The notes beneath the pieces are model-generated. The model ran no database searches. It was not told the DNA's origin and saw only the letters and a list, made by a program, of their open reading frames with translations. Below, piece by piece: positions 1 to 11,586 of a stretch of DNA of 64,000 bases. The stretch's first letter is position 1. The number at the start of each line of letters is the position of its first letter. A program made the translations under genes and the position numbers. The stretch is from Flaveria trinervia (taxonomy: Eukaryota; Streptophyta; Magnoliopsida; Asterales; Asteraceae), in NCBI GenBank assembly GCA_025506515.1, contig CM046451.1, positions 40,939,701-41,003,700 of the forward strand. The letters run 5' to 3'.

Positions 1-28
1 TTTTGGTAGCATCAGTCTAGGCGGAGTT
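1..28 (+). other. End of an upstream element's internal region, with degraded polypurine tract
   Basis: The last bases before the LTR read as a decayed form of the 'catcagcctagggggag' tract seen before the sister LTRs at 34700 and 41780. A polypurine tract here implies that an element's internal region lay to the left. Since gag follows the LTR on the right, this LTR may once have joined two elements head to tail. Confidence 0.6.
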
Positions 29-846
29 TGTAAGGTTTCACATAAGGTTGATGCAATCCAAAACATCCAAATAGTCTATCCTGCATGCATGCATAAAATG
101 CTAAAGTAGAATGCTTCGAAAGTTTCACATTTTGCATTAGAAAATTATTCTAAGTGTCAAATCTTCCGAAGCCATGACGAATATCTTCCAAAGCCAAACA
201 TGCAGTCTTCCGAAGCTTCAGAGACGAAGTCTTCCGAAGCCGGTATATGAAGACAGATTTCTTCCAAAGACTTTTGAGTACATGCTTTATCTGATGTACC
301 TTTTACCATAAAGGTGGGCCACCTCTCCGCTGCAACTCTGTTTGACTCACCAACTTTCACAACTTGGTGAAAAGGTCCATGCTTTTGGTAAACTGTACAT
401 TAAGGTCTTGAGTCTGTTTCTTTCAACTTTGTATACTCTTATCCTTTTTGTAATATATTAGGAAGTGAGCTATGACATGTCATAGTCACTAGTCAAAAGA
501 CAATCTATATTTTGAATCTACATTAATTTTGTTATCGTCTAGATCATGTATCCAGCTGGCCTTCATAGTATGACTGGCTTTAGGATGAAGTATAAACTAT
601 CTCTGGTCCTTTGTATCTTAATGTATGCTTTGTAACACTTGTATGGAACTAGAGAGCAATATACAACATTCTTGAAAACCAAACACTTATGTATTTTATT
701 ATGTTCTATCTCTTATTTACTTGTGTTTCTTAGTATCATTGTAACAAGTTTCTAGTTCCCTATTTGATATGTTAAGTGTTCTAAATCAATCTCTGTTCAT
801 TGTGTTTTGTGTTGTAAGTGAACAAACCCCCTTAAACGGTCCTACA
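29..846 (+). repeat. LTR of SIRE-type family 1, copy A
   Basis: The LTR starts TGTAAGG and ends GGTCCTACA. It aligns through much of its length with LTRs at 14317-15037, 34700-35880, 41780-42498 and, on the - strand, 33640-34430. Shared landmarks are the GATGCAA box near the start, a 'catgcatgcatg' run, several CTTCCGAAG motifs, a 'ctagtcaaaag' stretch and a 'taagtgttct' stretch near the end. No tRNA-primer site is visible just after it, so the 5' leader has decayed or been deleted. Confidence 0.85.
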
Positions 847-891
847 AACAAGATAGTAGAGAAACATAGCATCATCTTATCTGCTACCCGG

Positions 892-1878
892 AAAACACAT
901 AAAAGTATCCCTTATCACCTTTCCTAAGACACCAAGGGAGAGCTACATCAAAGGAAGCCCATTACAAGAGACAAGCTCTATTCAAGCCTTCATGTCTACT
1001 TAAGAAACTTGTGGCAACTTTCTCTTCACTCTTCAAGACTTGGACTGTATCCATCCAGATAATCTGTAGTACATGGAGATAGTCTAGCAAATGGCTCTTC
1101 TCACTCATAAAGCCAAGAAGTTTAATAGGACATGAAGAAAGTTTCATAACAATGTATTTAGTGGAAAGTTTGGATTGGATAAAAGCAAGGTGAAGTGATA
1201 AAAGTGTAACCAAATAGGACACTTTGCTAAAGAACACAAGGAACCACGGAGAAATGGTGCCAAACACAATCCAGACTAAACTACACTGAGGGTAATCCCA
1301 GACCTGAGAATCCTTGCCAAACAAAACAACATGCTGTTGTTGCTATGGAAAAGGGAGCCTTTGACTGGAGCTTCCAGGTAGAAGATGTTCTTCCATTCAA
1401 TCACTGATGTTTTGTAATAAAGAGCCAAGGTATTAGAACATCTTTGTACTCCTGAATACATTGCTAAATTAAATATGCAGAGGTCCTATAACTTAACAAT
1501 GTGATCTGACCTTGAGTTCTTGATTATTTTGAAAACTGACTTTCAAAGAGCTAAAAATATTTATAAACTCCAACTAGAAGATTTTGAGAAAACCATTTCA
1601 AATCTTATACATCAGCACACAAATTTCATGAATCATATAAAGGATCACATTACCAAGTTAACTGAATGCTAAGCTGAGCTTGTAATCATCAAAGCTAAGA
1701 TAATAAAATGTGTTCTAGAAAAAAAACCTTCAAGAACATCATATCTTCATCCTTGCATGCAATGATTTTTATTATAATAGGCAAGGATTGGGTTCAAATG
1801 AGTTAGCTCCGCCACACACAATAATATTTGTAAGATCTCCAAGGTGTGGAAGTTGTTAAGATAAAGCTGCCTCTCATC
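892..1878 (+). repeat. Segmental tandem duplication inside gag, unit 1
   Basis: This segment is repeated at 1921-2895 with a spacing of about 1.02-1.03 kb. Both units share the 'accaagggagagctacatcaa' start area, the broken zinc knuckle, the 'ttgactggagcttccaggtag' stretch and the 'gctccgccacacacaata' end area. Confidence 0.85.
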
Positions 1879-1920
1879 CATGCATCCTTTTATAACTTTT
1901 TAGACAATATTATTACCCTT

Positions 1921-2895
1921 AAAACTCATAAAGGGATCCTTTATCACCTTTCCTACGACACCAAGGGAGAGCTACATCAAAGGAAGCCCATTCCAAGAGA
2001 CAAGCTCTATTCAAGCCTTCGTGTCTACTTATGAAAGTTGTGGCAACTTTCTTTTCACTCTTGAAGACTTGGATTGTATCCATGCACATGATTTGGAGTA
2101 CATAGAGATAGTCTAGCAAATAGCTCTTCTCATTTATAGAGCCAAGATGTTTTATAGGACATGAAGAATGTTTCACAACAATGTATTTTGTGGAAAGTTT
2201 GAACTGGATAAAAGCATGGTGAAGTGTTAAAACTATAACCAAATAGGACACTTTGCTAAAGAACACAAGGAACCAAGGACAAATGGTGCCAAACACAATC
2301 CATACTAAACTAAACTGGGGGTGATCCCAGACCTGAGAATCCTAGCCAACCAAAACAACATGATGTTGTTGCTATAGAAAAGGGACCCTTTGACTGGAGC
2401 TTCCAGGTAGAAGAAGTTTCTTCCAACCAAGCACTTATGGCTCGCCATGAAGAAGCCAAGGTATTAAACATCTTTGTACTCTTGAATGCATTTCTAAATT
2501 AAATATGAACATTTCCTATAACATAACAATAGTTCTTGAATATTTTGAATGCTGACTTTAAAAGAGCTAAAAGTATTTGTAAACATAAAATAGAAGATTT
2601 TGAGAAAATCATTTCAACTCTTATACATGAGCCAACAAATTACAAGAATCATACAAAGGATCTCATTACCAAGTTTACTGAATGCTAAGATGAGCTTGTA
2701 ATCATCAAAGCTAAGGCAATAAAATGTGTTCTTTAAAAAGAAACCTTGAATAACATCATATCTTCATCTATGCATGAATGATTTTTTATCATAATAGACA
2801 AGGATTGGGTTGAAATAAGTTAGCTCCGCCACACACAATATTATCTGTAAGACCTCCAAGGTGTGGAAGTTGTTAAGATTAAGTTGCCTCTCATG
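1921..2895 (+). repeat. Segmental tandem duplication inside gag, unit 2
   Basis: Second copy of 892-1878. A 42-bp spacer (1879-1920) separates the two. Copy 2 runs on into the downstream gag sequence, so it keeps the native junction, while copy 1 stops abruptly after 'gcctctcat'. Confidence 0.85.
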
Positions 2896-3136
2896 GACCC
2901 ATTTAAGAAGAGGATGAAAATGAATAGGAGATAGTGAAGGATGGATCTGAAATGAATGAAGATAATCATCTTAAAAGGGTCACTATTCTCCCAAGGAGAG
3001 GAAAGCACAAAAAATAAGCAAGTCTTCATGGATAAACATGATCAGTGCAGCCAAAAGAAAATCGAAGAAAGTCTAAGAGATCAAGACAACTTTCAACTCC
3101 AAGCAATAAATAATATCCATCTCTGTTCAATTTAAA

Positions 3137-3903
3137 GTGGTTAAGACTAAAGATTCAACCATGCACTCTAGTACGGAGAGTCTTGGTTCATGTCCAAATC
3201 ATCCTAATCAAGAGAGGAAGGTTGATCAAATGTGCACCACTACTCTAAAGGCTGAACCGTCTAGTTCCAAGAGCAAGTGTCACCTTAATAAACCTGCTAC
3301 ATTATCTGTGAAGATGCAGATGGAAGTGAAAAGTGATCAAGCTTAGCCTTCTTCTCAGAAGATGAATTTCATAAGAAAATCAACTAAATGCATCATGTGT
3401 CATAGTACTTTTCATTTTGTTAAGGATTTAATTTACAATACGAAAAGAATTATCCACATGACTAAGAAGAAAACCTTTCAGAAGAAGAAGAAGATAGCTT
3501 GAGAAGGAATGTCTCTTCTTCCCGAAAGTTCCAAAGTGAAGAAGAAGATAAGTGTAAAATTACCTTTGGAAGAAAAGTTAGTATGGAAAGAAAGGAATGC
3601 TTTCAAAGTACTGATTTCTGCCGTAGTGGATGAAAAACACTTTTGAAGGTCTAGTCTCAAAGCTTCCTAAGTTATCAAAACTTTCAAAGTATTGAAGGTC
3701 AAATCCAGTCTTTCAAAGATGGTATGGAAGATGAAGGAAGGCCATGTTACAAAATGTTGTTCATCAACAAAATTAATGATGCTTAAAGCTTACATATAGG
3801 ATCAATTAATGTTGAACATCTTCAGTTCACTTTGACAATCCTAAAACCAGCAAGGCAACAAGGCTTGGGTTTTCAAATTTAACTAATCATCTTTTTCTAT
3901 GTT
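3137..3903 (+). pseudogene. gag C-terminal region, second zinc-finger remnant, copy A
   Basis: An open stretch of about 70 codons (3137-3346) is rich in Ser, Lys and Thr. After a stop codon the frame continues into KCIMCHSTFHFVKD (near 3390-3430), a decayed second CCHC-like finger as in SIRE-type gag proteins, then a Lys-rich run. PR, INT and nearly all of RT/RH are missing: the sequence goes from gag to the insertion at 3904, and the right flank resumes at the very end of pol. A large internal deletion of copy A is the simplest reading. Confidence 0.6.
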
Positions 3904-4307
3904 TGTTCCCGATTTGAATGGGATCGTTGAGCTTGGATCTTAGGATTCAAATTGATAAGAACAAAATTTGATGATTAGATGCGAAAATTTTAATAATGAC
4001 GAATGCAAAAGTGATTAATGTTTGTTGTATATTGATTTGATAATGAATTCATCATCCATGAAGGATGATGATATGATGTTAGTGATGGAATATGATTCCC
4101 ACACTTGGTGGTGAACCATCCATGTATAAATGATGTAAGTTATTCTATTTATACTAATCTAAGATAAGTATAATGTAAAAACCTTAGACTAATAATTTTA
4201 ACTCCTTGTTGACTTGTTGAGTTCAAGCTGCAATTCTTCATCTTCTATGTTGACTTTTCCATTTACTTGGAAATATTCAATTTATTCTTGTTCATCAAAA
4301 CCCAACA
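3904..4307 (-). repeat. 3' LTR of the non-coding element
   Basis: Matches 11587-11988 through 'gatttgaatgggatcgttga', the 'cattcccacacttggtggtgaa' area and the 'atccatgtataaatgatgtaag' area. On the - strand it begins TGTTGGGTTTTG. The exact left limit is uncertain by a few bases. Confidence 0.8.
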
Positions 4308-4996
4308 ATATCTCCTTAAATTGTATATTTCCAATAATAAAGGTTGAAGCTTGGAACTTGAGCCTTGATGTTGCTTTCTGATGAAATAGTTTGATTCAAG
4401 TGTTAATGTTGTTGTTGATGTTGCGGAAGCGTGTGCTTGAATCAACTATTTTGTGATACCGATGATCATGCTTATATACTTGATATTGCTTCTACTTTTG
4501 ATCTTGTAATTGTTGTTGATTAAGATCAAGGTCATTTGCTTTTGATGCTTTTGATGTCATAGGTTACTGTTTGAACTTCACCGATACAACCCACAAGATG
4601 CGCTTCAAATTGTCACAAGGGGCGCATCAAATGATGCCTTCTTGAGCTGCATGGGCTACAATAACTTGCTGATTGAGCTAATTAAGTGCCGCCCATTTGA
4701 TGCTGAAAATGTTGTAGTTCTGCTGCTGATCAGCAGCTTAAATTGCTGCTGAAATGCAGCTGAATTTTTTGCTGTTACGCTGCTGATTCAAGACTCAATT
4801 TGCTGTCAAACTGATTGTGGTTCTATTGCTGGTTTGCTGTTGTTTAGCTACTAAAATGCAGCTTAATTTGTTGTTGTTTTATTGCTAAAATGCTGCTTGT
4901 TTTGCTGTTGTAAAGTTGCTGATTGTGCTTAATGAATGCAGCTCATAATGATGTGGAAACATTGTTGTTTATGAAGATCCCAGGGGTCTGTTTGTT
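4308..4996 (-). other. Non-coding internal region of the LARD-like element, 3' part
   Basis: No reading frame or known domain is visible. It is rich in TGCTGC and TGCTGTT words (about 4700-4925) and has a 'ggggcgcatcaaa' word near 4620 that recurs on the other side of the nested copia, showing that both halves belong to one element. Confidence 0.6.
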
Positions 4997-5183
4997 TGAG
5001 AGAGAATCCTATGAAATCAAGAGATGCATATATTTCACAAATGAATGTTTAGATGGGTATTTATACCCTTACGTTTCTTGGGATGCAAGTAACATAACTA
5101 CCCCTTAACCAATTTACTTATGCTATACAATAATAATACATAATAATAATAACACTTATAATAACAAGAATTATGGTCCAACA
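4997..5183 (-). repeat. 3' LTR of the nested copia
   Basis: Shares 'gagagaatcctatgaaatc' and the 'ttaaccaatttacttatgct' stretch with 10344-10515. On the - strand it starts TGTTGGACC. It has a few extra 'aataat' units compared with the other LTR. Confidence 0.85.
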
Positions 5184-5194
5184 TTCTCCCCCTT
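5184..5194 (-). promoter_or_regulatory. Polypurine tract
   Basis: The - strand reads AAGGGGGAGAA directly before the LTR start, the usual site for plus-strand DNA priming. It overlaps the end of the pol frame. Confidence 0.8.
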
Positions 5195-5930
5195 AATTCT
5201 TGATTCCTTCTGCTAGGTCTTTAACTCCAATAAGGCTTCTCATTTCCATAAACTTGATCATTGGAAAAGCTTTAGTGAGTATGTCGGCTCTTTGCATTTC
5301 TCTACTTATGTGCTCCACTTGAATCTGCTCAATCTCTATACATTCTCTGATAAAATGATATCTTGTGTTGATATGCTTTGATCTTCAACAAAATACTGGA
5401 TTCTTCATGAGTAGTATAGCTGACTTGTTATCAAATCATAGTGTTATCTTCTTTGGTTCTTCTCCTGTAAGTTCACTTTCAAGTCCTTGTAACCATAATG
5501 CTTGACATGCTGCTGATGTAGCTACCAAAAATTTCGATTCACACGATGATAGTGCTATTGTATTCTGTTTGTGACTTGACCATGTAATAAGTGCTTCATT
5601 GTAGTAAAATATAGTTCCTGTTGTTCCTTTTCCATCATCTGCATCTACACCATAACTGCTATCGCTAAATCCAATGATTTCTTTGTTTCTTCCTTTGGTG
5701 TATTCTATTCCATAATTTAACGTTCGTTTGATATATCTTATCAAATGCTTTACTGCTTGCATGTGAATTTCTCTTGGTTTCTCCATGTATATACTTACGT
5801 ATCCAACTGCGTAAGTTATATCAGGTCTTGTATGCGTGAGGTTTCTTAAACATCCAATTAGCTTTCTATATTCTGTTGCGTTGACTAAATCACTTTTGTC
5901 TTCCCTTGTCAACTTTAAACCTGCTTCCAA
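5193..5930 (-). pseudogene. copia RNase H and RT C-terminus, nested element
   Basis: RNase H would remove the RNA strand during reverse transcription in the particle. The 5436-5930 frame shows YRKLIGCLRNLTHTRPDITY, then a line ending in GFSDSSYGVDADDGKGTTGT (catalytic Asp area) and SSCESKF. The C-terminal part near 5200-5430 continues in another frame after a stop and a frameshift and ends DLAEGIKN before a TAA at 5193. Of normal length overall, but not a single open frame. Confidence 0.85.
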
Positions 5931-7253
5931 TGCATACTTTGTTGGGTTACAATCTTCTAATCTTGCTTATTTGAGGACTTTCTTTGCATAGGCTGATTGC
6001 TTTAACTTTATTTTTCCTGATTTTTGATGTACTTCAATTCCTAAATAGTATGTAAGTGGCCCTAGGTCAGTCATTTCAAACTTGCCTTCCATTTCTTTCT
6101 TGAAGCTTGCTATGTCCTACATTGAACTTGCTGTCACTATGATGTCATCAACATAAACACCAATTATTATAGTAGTGCTTTTAAGGGTTCTCTTGCAGAC
6201 TGCTTGTTCTTGAGGACATCTTTTAAATCCAATTTCCTTTAACGTGTTATCTAGTCTAAGATTCCATGCTCTTGGTGCTTGCTTTAAACCATATAAAGCT
6301 TTATTTAATTTGTAGACTAGTTTCTCTTTTCCTTTCTTCACAAATCCATCTGGTTGTGTTACATATACGTCTTCCTGTAAATCACCATGTAAGAATGCTG
6401 ATTTTACATCTAAATGATGTACTGGCCATCCTTCTTGTGCTGCCATTGCTATTAGTGGTCTTATGGTCTCCATTCTTGCAACGGGTGCAAATACTTCACT
6501 ATAATCTATACCTCCCTTTTGTACATCACCCTTTGCTACTAACCTTGCCTTGTGCTTGGTGATTTCTCCATTTGCATCTTTCTTGACCTTAAAAATCCAT
6601 TTTAAACCTATTTCCTTTTGATTTGTAGAAAGTGATGTGAGTGTCCACGTATTATTCTTTTCTATCGAATCTATCTCACTTTCCATTGTTGTTATCCATT
6701 GAGGATATTCTGTAGCTTCCTTATAGTTGACAGGTTCTTCATCATATGCTAGGTATAATTGTTCATATTCTTCTGGTTCGAGAGGTCTAGTTTCATTATA
6801 GATGTTGCTTAGTGATCTTGGTCTTTGAACTGGTCTATTTAATGAACCATGTGAACTATCAATTTCTTGAACACTTACTGGTGTTTCTTGAATTTCTTGG
6901 TCTATTATTGGAGATCTTGTAGTTGAGATTGGTGTAACCATATCTTCAAATATTGGTTGTTGATGATCTTGAGTATCTTCACCTTCACTATCTTGATCTT
7001 GACTATTTCCATTGTCTTGTTCTCCACGGATTACAAAACTTTTCCATGTAGGTTCATTATTACTCACTTCTTCTAAGTAGGTATCCCAGTTCCATGATTC
7101 ATTCTCAATAAATAAAACATCTCTACTTATGCAAATCTTTTTTTCTTCAGAATCATATAGTCTATAGGCTTTTGTTCCACTTTCATTTCCTAAATGTGCC
7201 ATTTTCTTGCTTCTATCATCTAGCTTCTTCAAATGAGGTGTCGGTACCTTCAT
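5931..7253 (-). pseudogene. copia reverse transcriptase and INT C-terminal tail, nested element
   Basis: The 6117-7253 frame (378 codons) starts in the integrase tail (KAYRLYDSEEKKICISRDV), passes an acidic Gln/Ser-rich linker, and enters RT with WITTMESEIDSIEKNNTW, VHHLDVKSAFLHGDLQEDVY and KALYGLKQAPRAWN. The catalytic YVDD is kept near 6144-6158, so the fingers and palm look sound. After it a stop breaks the frame; 5931-6116 carries the rest of RT with TDLGPLTYYLGIEV-like wording and more stops. Confidence 0.9.
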
Positions 7254-8132
7254 GTATGCTATGCATCCAAATACTTTAATATGCTTTAAGCTAGGAGGTT
7301 TACCTTTTACTGCTTCATAGGGTGTAATTCCTTGTAGTATTTTAGTTGGAATATGATTTAGTACGTATATTGCTTGTCGTGTTGCTTATGCCCATAGTTT
7401 TTGTGGTACATTCATAGCCTTTAACATGCTTCTTGTCATGCTCGTCACTGAACGGTTTCTTCATTCTACTACATCATTTTGCTGAGGTGTGTAAGGTGTT
7501 GTGAGTTGTCTTAAGATTCCTTCATCTTCATAGTACGTAGTTAAGGCATTTGAGGTAAATTCACCTCCACGATCGGTTCTTAACGTCTTGAGTTTATGCC
7601 TTGTTTCTGTTTGAGCTTCATTTCTAAACTTCTTGAAAATATCATATACTTGGTCTTTTGACTTAATCATGTAGATCCACATATATCTTGAATAGTCATC
7701 GACTAATAAAAAGAAATAGTTGTTACCAGCTAAGGATGTGGATGAGATAAATCCGCATGTACTAGTTCTAGAGGTTCTTCAACTCTAAACTTTTCTTGAG
7801 TGGGGAATGGTAATCTACTTTGCTTTCCCGTGAGACATGCATCACAAATCTAGGTAGGATGGTCTATAGTCGGTAATCCACGTGCCATACCTTAGTACTT
7901 AGCTGCTTTAACGAATCAAAGTTAATATGTCCCATACGTGCATGCCATAACCATGCTGGGGTGTCTATCCTTGCTTGTAGACAAATAGGACTTGCTATTC
8001 TTAACTTAACCTTGTAAGGTCTATTCGTTGCTCTACGGACTTTCATTAACAAATAATCATGAGGATCAAACATCCAAAGATACTTATCTTTCATAACAAT
8101 CTTGCATCCAGCTTTAGTAATTTGCCCTAGGC
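7254..8132 (-). pseudogene. copia integrase with pre-integrase domain, nested element
   Basis: The right end (7864-8094) holds the pre-integrase zinc-binding region with WLWHARMGHINFDSLKQLS. The catalytic core follows leftward, with LRTDRGGEFTS and TTPYTPQQNDVVE at 7461-7682, where the second Asp and the Glu of the DDE triad lie. Integrase would insert the cDNA in the nucleus. Several stops separate the blocks, so the enzyme is dead. Confidence 0.85.
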
Positions 8133-8330
8133 TTAGGATACTGCTTTGGAGACGTAGACATCGGTGATTAACTTTTGTTCACCATTCTTGCATTCCAATA
8201 AGATTGATCCTTTTCCTTTTATGTTGACACATGATCCATCTCCAAATTTGACATTTCCTGTTATTCTTTCATTTAACTCTATAAAATAGGAGCGTTCACC
8301 TATCATGTGGTTGCTAGCTATATTGTCCAA
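8133..8330 (-). pseudogene. copia aspartic protease, nested element
   Basis: The frame contains LDNIASNHMIGERSYF, where the family normally has a D-S/T-G-A catalytic box followed by SNHM. The DNI reading means the residue after the catalytic Asp and the Gly are both changed, which should abolish cleavage of the polyprotein. The glycine-rich GDGSCVNIKGKGSILLE segment that follows is typical of copia proteases. Confidence 0.8.
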
Positions 8331-9283
8331 TTACCATATACCATCTTTTGTGTTATCACCTTGATAACGTTGTGGTAGGACTTTCGTTTCATCTAGAACT
8401 ACTGCTTTCTCTTCACCAACAGTCATAAGTAATGTAGGGTCTTCATCCTCCATTACAAGGTGAGATTCTTCTTGCTTACTTTGAGGTTTAGGACATTTGG
8501 TTGCGATGTGTCCTAGTTCATTGCAATTGTTACACTTTACATTTCTCATATCTCTTCTAGGTCGGTTGTTGCAAAACTGACGCTTTTAGTGAAACTCTTC
8601 TAACTTCTTTGATCTCCTTGGCCATTCTTGTCAAAGCTTCTCTTCTCATATATTTGACTCTTGCTGTAGTTGTTGAACTTTCTAAAGTTCTGCTTACCTC
8701 GATTCTGATTGTAGTTCTTTTGGTTGTTGTAAGGCTTTTTCTCGTACCTTGTAAACAACAGCTTCTCTTGACCTGTAGGTCCTTATTTCTTCTCTTCTCT
8801 AGACTTAAGTCGTTCTTCATAGGCTTTAAGTCTCCCAATTGCTTCGTCAAGTGTCATTGTGTCCATATCTGAATATTGCTCTATCGATGCAATAATTTGC
8901 AAAAACTTATCGGGTACTGAATATAATAATTTGCGTACCATGGTTGATTCATCAATCTTTGTTCCTAGGCTTTTTGACTTTGTATTTATTGTGCTTAATC
9001 TTCCTGCAAACTCATCTATGGTCTCTGTCTCTCTCATTGAAAGCATCTCGAATTCTGTGCGCAATGATTGAAGTCTAGCTTTTTGAACTCTATCAAAACC
9101 AAAATGCCTTGTCTTTAAGGCTTCCCAAATATCTTTTGTTGTGGTATGAGATGCCACCTGCATCACCATATCTTCGAACAGACCTCGTGGTTCAATTGCT
9201 TTTGTAGATGTTAACATTGGTGTTTGGAGGCTAATAGAGAGCATGTCCTTGCTGACTGTCTCTTCTTTATTATCTTTCGTCAT
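8331..9283 (-). pseudogene. copia gag, nested element
   Basis: The start is at 9283 (MTKDNKEETVSK). A UBN2-type gag core follows with KDIWEALKTRHFGFDRVQKA, an LRTEFEMLSMRETETIDEF segment and TLDEAIGRLKAYEERLKSRE. A frameshift near 8790 moves the Arg/Lys-rich linker to another frame. A good zinc knuckle, CNNCNELGHIATKC (CX2CX4HX4C), lies near 8520-8540. Gag would form the particle and bind RNA. The core is well kept compared with PR. Confidence 0.85.
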
Positions 9284-10343
9284 CTTGGGTTTTGATGGGT
9301 ACTTTGTCGGTGTCTTCTTCTTTTTCCCAATTGTTCAACGTATGAACTTCCCAAAGCTTAATGGAACTTGTTTGACATTCCCTTTGTCAAACTTGAAATA
9401 ATTTTAACTTTTTTTTTCTTTAAAAAATCAAAAATAATATTTATTTGATTTAATCTTAAAAACAAAACTTAATATTTGTTTTATGAAATATTAAAATATT
9501 GTTTTGTAAGAATTCACCAAAAGAAATATTGCAATGAAATCCTCCAAAAATAATGAAAGTCAAAACCTGTCTTTGACTTTTATTCTAAAACCAAAATAGT
9601 TCTTTTTATAATCCAAATTAATCTTCCATCCAAAAACTTCTGTTGACTTTCTAAAAGTCAAAATTGACACAATATATCCTATGATATTGTCTCTGCCATA
9701 ACCGTCTAATCAAAATTGCTCTGTATAGGTTTTTCAATTCGATTCTTCTTATAGAATCGTTGATGATATGTCTCTCTGTTATCGAATACTTGATCAATTT
9801 AATTTCAAACTCTTCTTCGATTGAAATCAAACAGGTTCAGAAAGGATTTGAACGTTTCAATCCTTGTACTTGATTTTCCCAATGAATTTTTTATTCGATT
9901 CCTGTATTTATGTTTAGAGGCCTGATTAAATCGATTTTTCTTTCAATTTCAATTGTTCTTGATTTTGTTTGTCTGATCGAATTGTCGCCGGAGTCTTCTA
10001 ACTTTCTGAGATATTCCGGTCCGGTTCATTGTCTTCAGTCAATAGATCTTCCTTTGATCGATTGATGAATGAAATAATCTCTGAATCGATAAACACTTTC
10101 TTGATATCGATTCGGTTTCCAAATTTCGTCTCTGTTCTAATTTCGTGAAACAGGGATGAAGATTTCACTTGCGTTCTTTGTGAAATCGATGGAAACGATG
10201 CTGATCAAATCTGAATCAACAAACAATCACGCGTTGTTGATGCGGTTCCAAACTCGTATCTCTGTTTCTTAATCGCATAAAACAGAGGATGGATTTGATC
10301 GGCGTTCTTCGTGAATTCCTTGAAGAACGATGGGAAATTGGCT
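9284..10343 (-). other. 5' leader of the nested copia
   Basis: About 1.06 kb between the gag start and the 5' LTR with no open frame. It is A/T-rich near gag, then carries many 'gaatcgat' and 'aatcgat' words. No match to the initiator-Met-tRNA primer site is visible beside the LTR, so this element may use another tRNA or the site is mutated. Confidence 0.6.
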
Positions 10344-10515
10344 TGAGAGAGAATCCTATGAAATCAAGAGATGCATATATTTCACAAATGAATGTTTACA
10401 AGGGTATTTATACCCTTACGTTTTTTGGGGTGCAAGTAACATAACTACCCCTTAACCAATTTACTTATGCTATACAATAATAATACAATATAATAACAAG
10501 AATTATGGTCTAACA
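10344..10515 (-). repeat. 5' LTR of the nested copia
   Basis: Direct repeat of 4997-5183. On the - strand it starts TGTTAGACC at 10515 and ends near CTCTCTCA. Confidence 0.85.
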
Positions 10516-11568
10516 GTTTATGTACTAAAAGTCAGCTGAAACACAACTCTTATGTTGCTTATTTGTTGCTGCGTTTTGCTGATGTTTCAGCTATACAGCT
10601 TCAAAGGACGCGCATCATATGTGATAGGGGGCGCAGCAAAGTGTTGTGGGAAGCCTGTGATGTATAGGAGGTGCATATGCTGCACAACCAATTCAAAAGG
10701 CACATCACACAACAAGGGGGCGCACCAAATTGTTAAAGGGGCGCACCAAATTCCCTTTGTGAGTTGTTCAAACAACTGTTGTGTGAGTTGTTTTTCCTGC
10801 CCAATTTTGGATACTAAAATGTTTATGTATTGATGCAAAAATGTTGTTGAAATGTACCTCTTAATGTTGTTGATTTTCTGTGCTAAAAAGTTTTGATATC
10901 CAAACCTTGTGCAGCTGTTGTCCAAGGGGTACAACAGCCTCTAAATGGGGCACATCAAACTGCCCTGTAGCAGCCTTTGTGCAGATTTGAGAATCAGTCC
11001 AAAATTTGTGTTGATAATGCTAAAATCATGTTCAATTGTTGTTAAGGATCATAGATGATCAATTGAAAATGAATTTAGATCATAATTTCACATCTAAATC
11101 TGAGAATAAGGAAGAACATTAAATAATTCAAAAACCCACTTACTAAAGATTTGATTCAATCCATATGTTGTTGTTCTTGCTGATTTTCTTGTTAAATTGA
11201 TGTAGAAACATCATGCTAATGGACCGAAATCATTGTTGATGCATATCCTTGTTCCAAATCTGAGAATTACTGAAGAACACCAAGAAAACACACACTAGTT
11301 TATGTAAATGTCGATCTTCTACATCCAACACTAATCTTCCTCAAATCTGATCAAATTTTCAATGGTTTTCTTCTGAATGATGATTTGATCATAGATTATG
11401 ATCAAACAACATCAGTTTCATGTTAAATTCATCAGATTCATGATGAAATCCATGAATATAATGAAGAACACTCATGAACTTGTTCTTCAAGTTTTCTTCA
11501 AATCTCCACTAATTTTAGCAATCTAACCATGAAATCTGATCAAAATCAATATGAGTCTGTCAACTGCA
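10516..11568 (-). other. Non-coding internal region of the LARD-like element, 5' part
   Basis: No supported reading frame. 10600-10970 repeats variants of 'ggggcgcaccaaa' at irregular spacing and has TGTTGTT-rich stretches, matching the other half at 4308-4996. The rest is A/T-rich with 'gatcaaa' and 'tgatgaa' words. Confidence 0.6.
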
Positions 11569-11580
11569 GCTCTGATACCA
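11569..11580 (-). promoter_or_regulatory. Primer binding site (initiator Met tRNA)
   Basis: The - strand reads TGGTATCAGAGC, the classic plant LTR-element primer site, 6 bp from the assigned LTR end. Confidence 0.9.
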
Positions 11581-11586
11581 ATTTTG

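Larger units (their letters stand above)
847..3136 (+). pseudogene. gag pseudogene of SIRE-type copy A, N-terminal and middle part, internally duplicated
   Basis: Gag would package element RNA into cytoplasmic particles. A zinc-knuckle remnant lies near 1198-1245 and again in the second copy near 2220-2262; in both, one early Cys codon is lost and the last Cys reads as His (gaacac). Stretches such as DTKGELHQRKPIPRDKLYSS are readable near 1957-2020, followed by an acidic, helix-rich part. The region matches the - strand gag at 29291-33625. Stop codons and frameshifts are frequent, so no protein is expected. The N-terminal gag domain is not recognisable, indicating a deletion next to the LTR. 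Confidence 0.7.
4997..10515 (-). mobile_element. Ty1/copia retrotransposon with complete but decayed gag-pol
   Basis: Short direct repeats of about 170-190 bp at 4997-5183 and 10344-10515 bound a - strand gag-PR-INT-RT-RH series in normal copia order. A polypurine tract sits beside the left (3') LTR. It lies inside the LARD-like element. The short LTRs and RT wording suggest the Ivana/Oryco or Ale side of copia, which I cannot settle. No clear target duplication or standard primer site is seen. Confidence 0.85.

Noticed and set aside
6266..6562. 98-codon plus-strand ORF rich in Leu and Val, membrane-like
   Set aside because: It is the antisense shadow of the RT domain at 6117-7253.
4990..10520. 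Target duplication gttt/gttta for the nested copia
   Set aside because: It fits only if the LTR starts with GAGAG instead of TG, and the left side has overlapping gttt repeats, so the match is not reliable.
10552..10833. Cys-rich 93-codon ORF
   Set aside because: It comes from TGT/TGC repeats in the non-coding LARD-like element; it has no signal peptide or Cys spacing of a known family.
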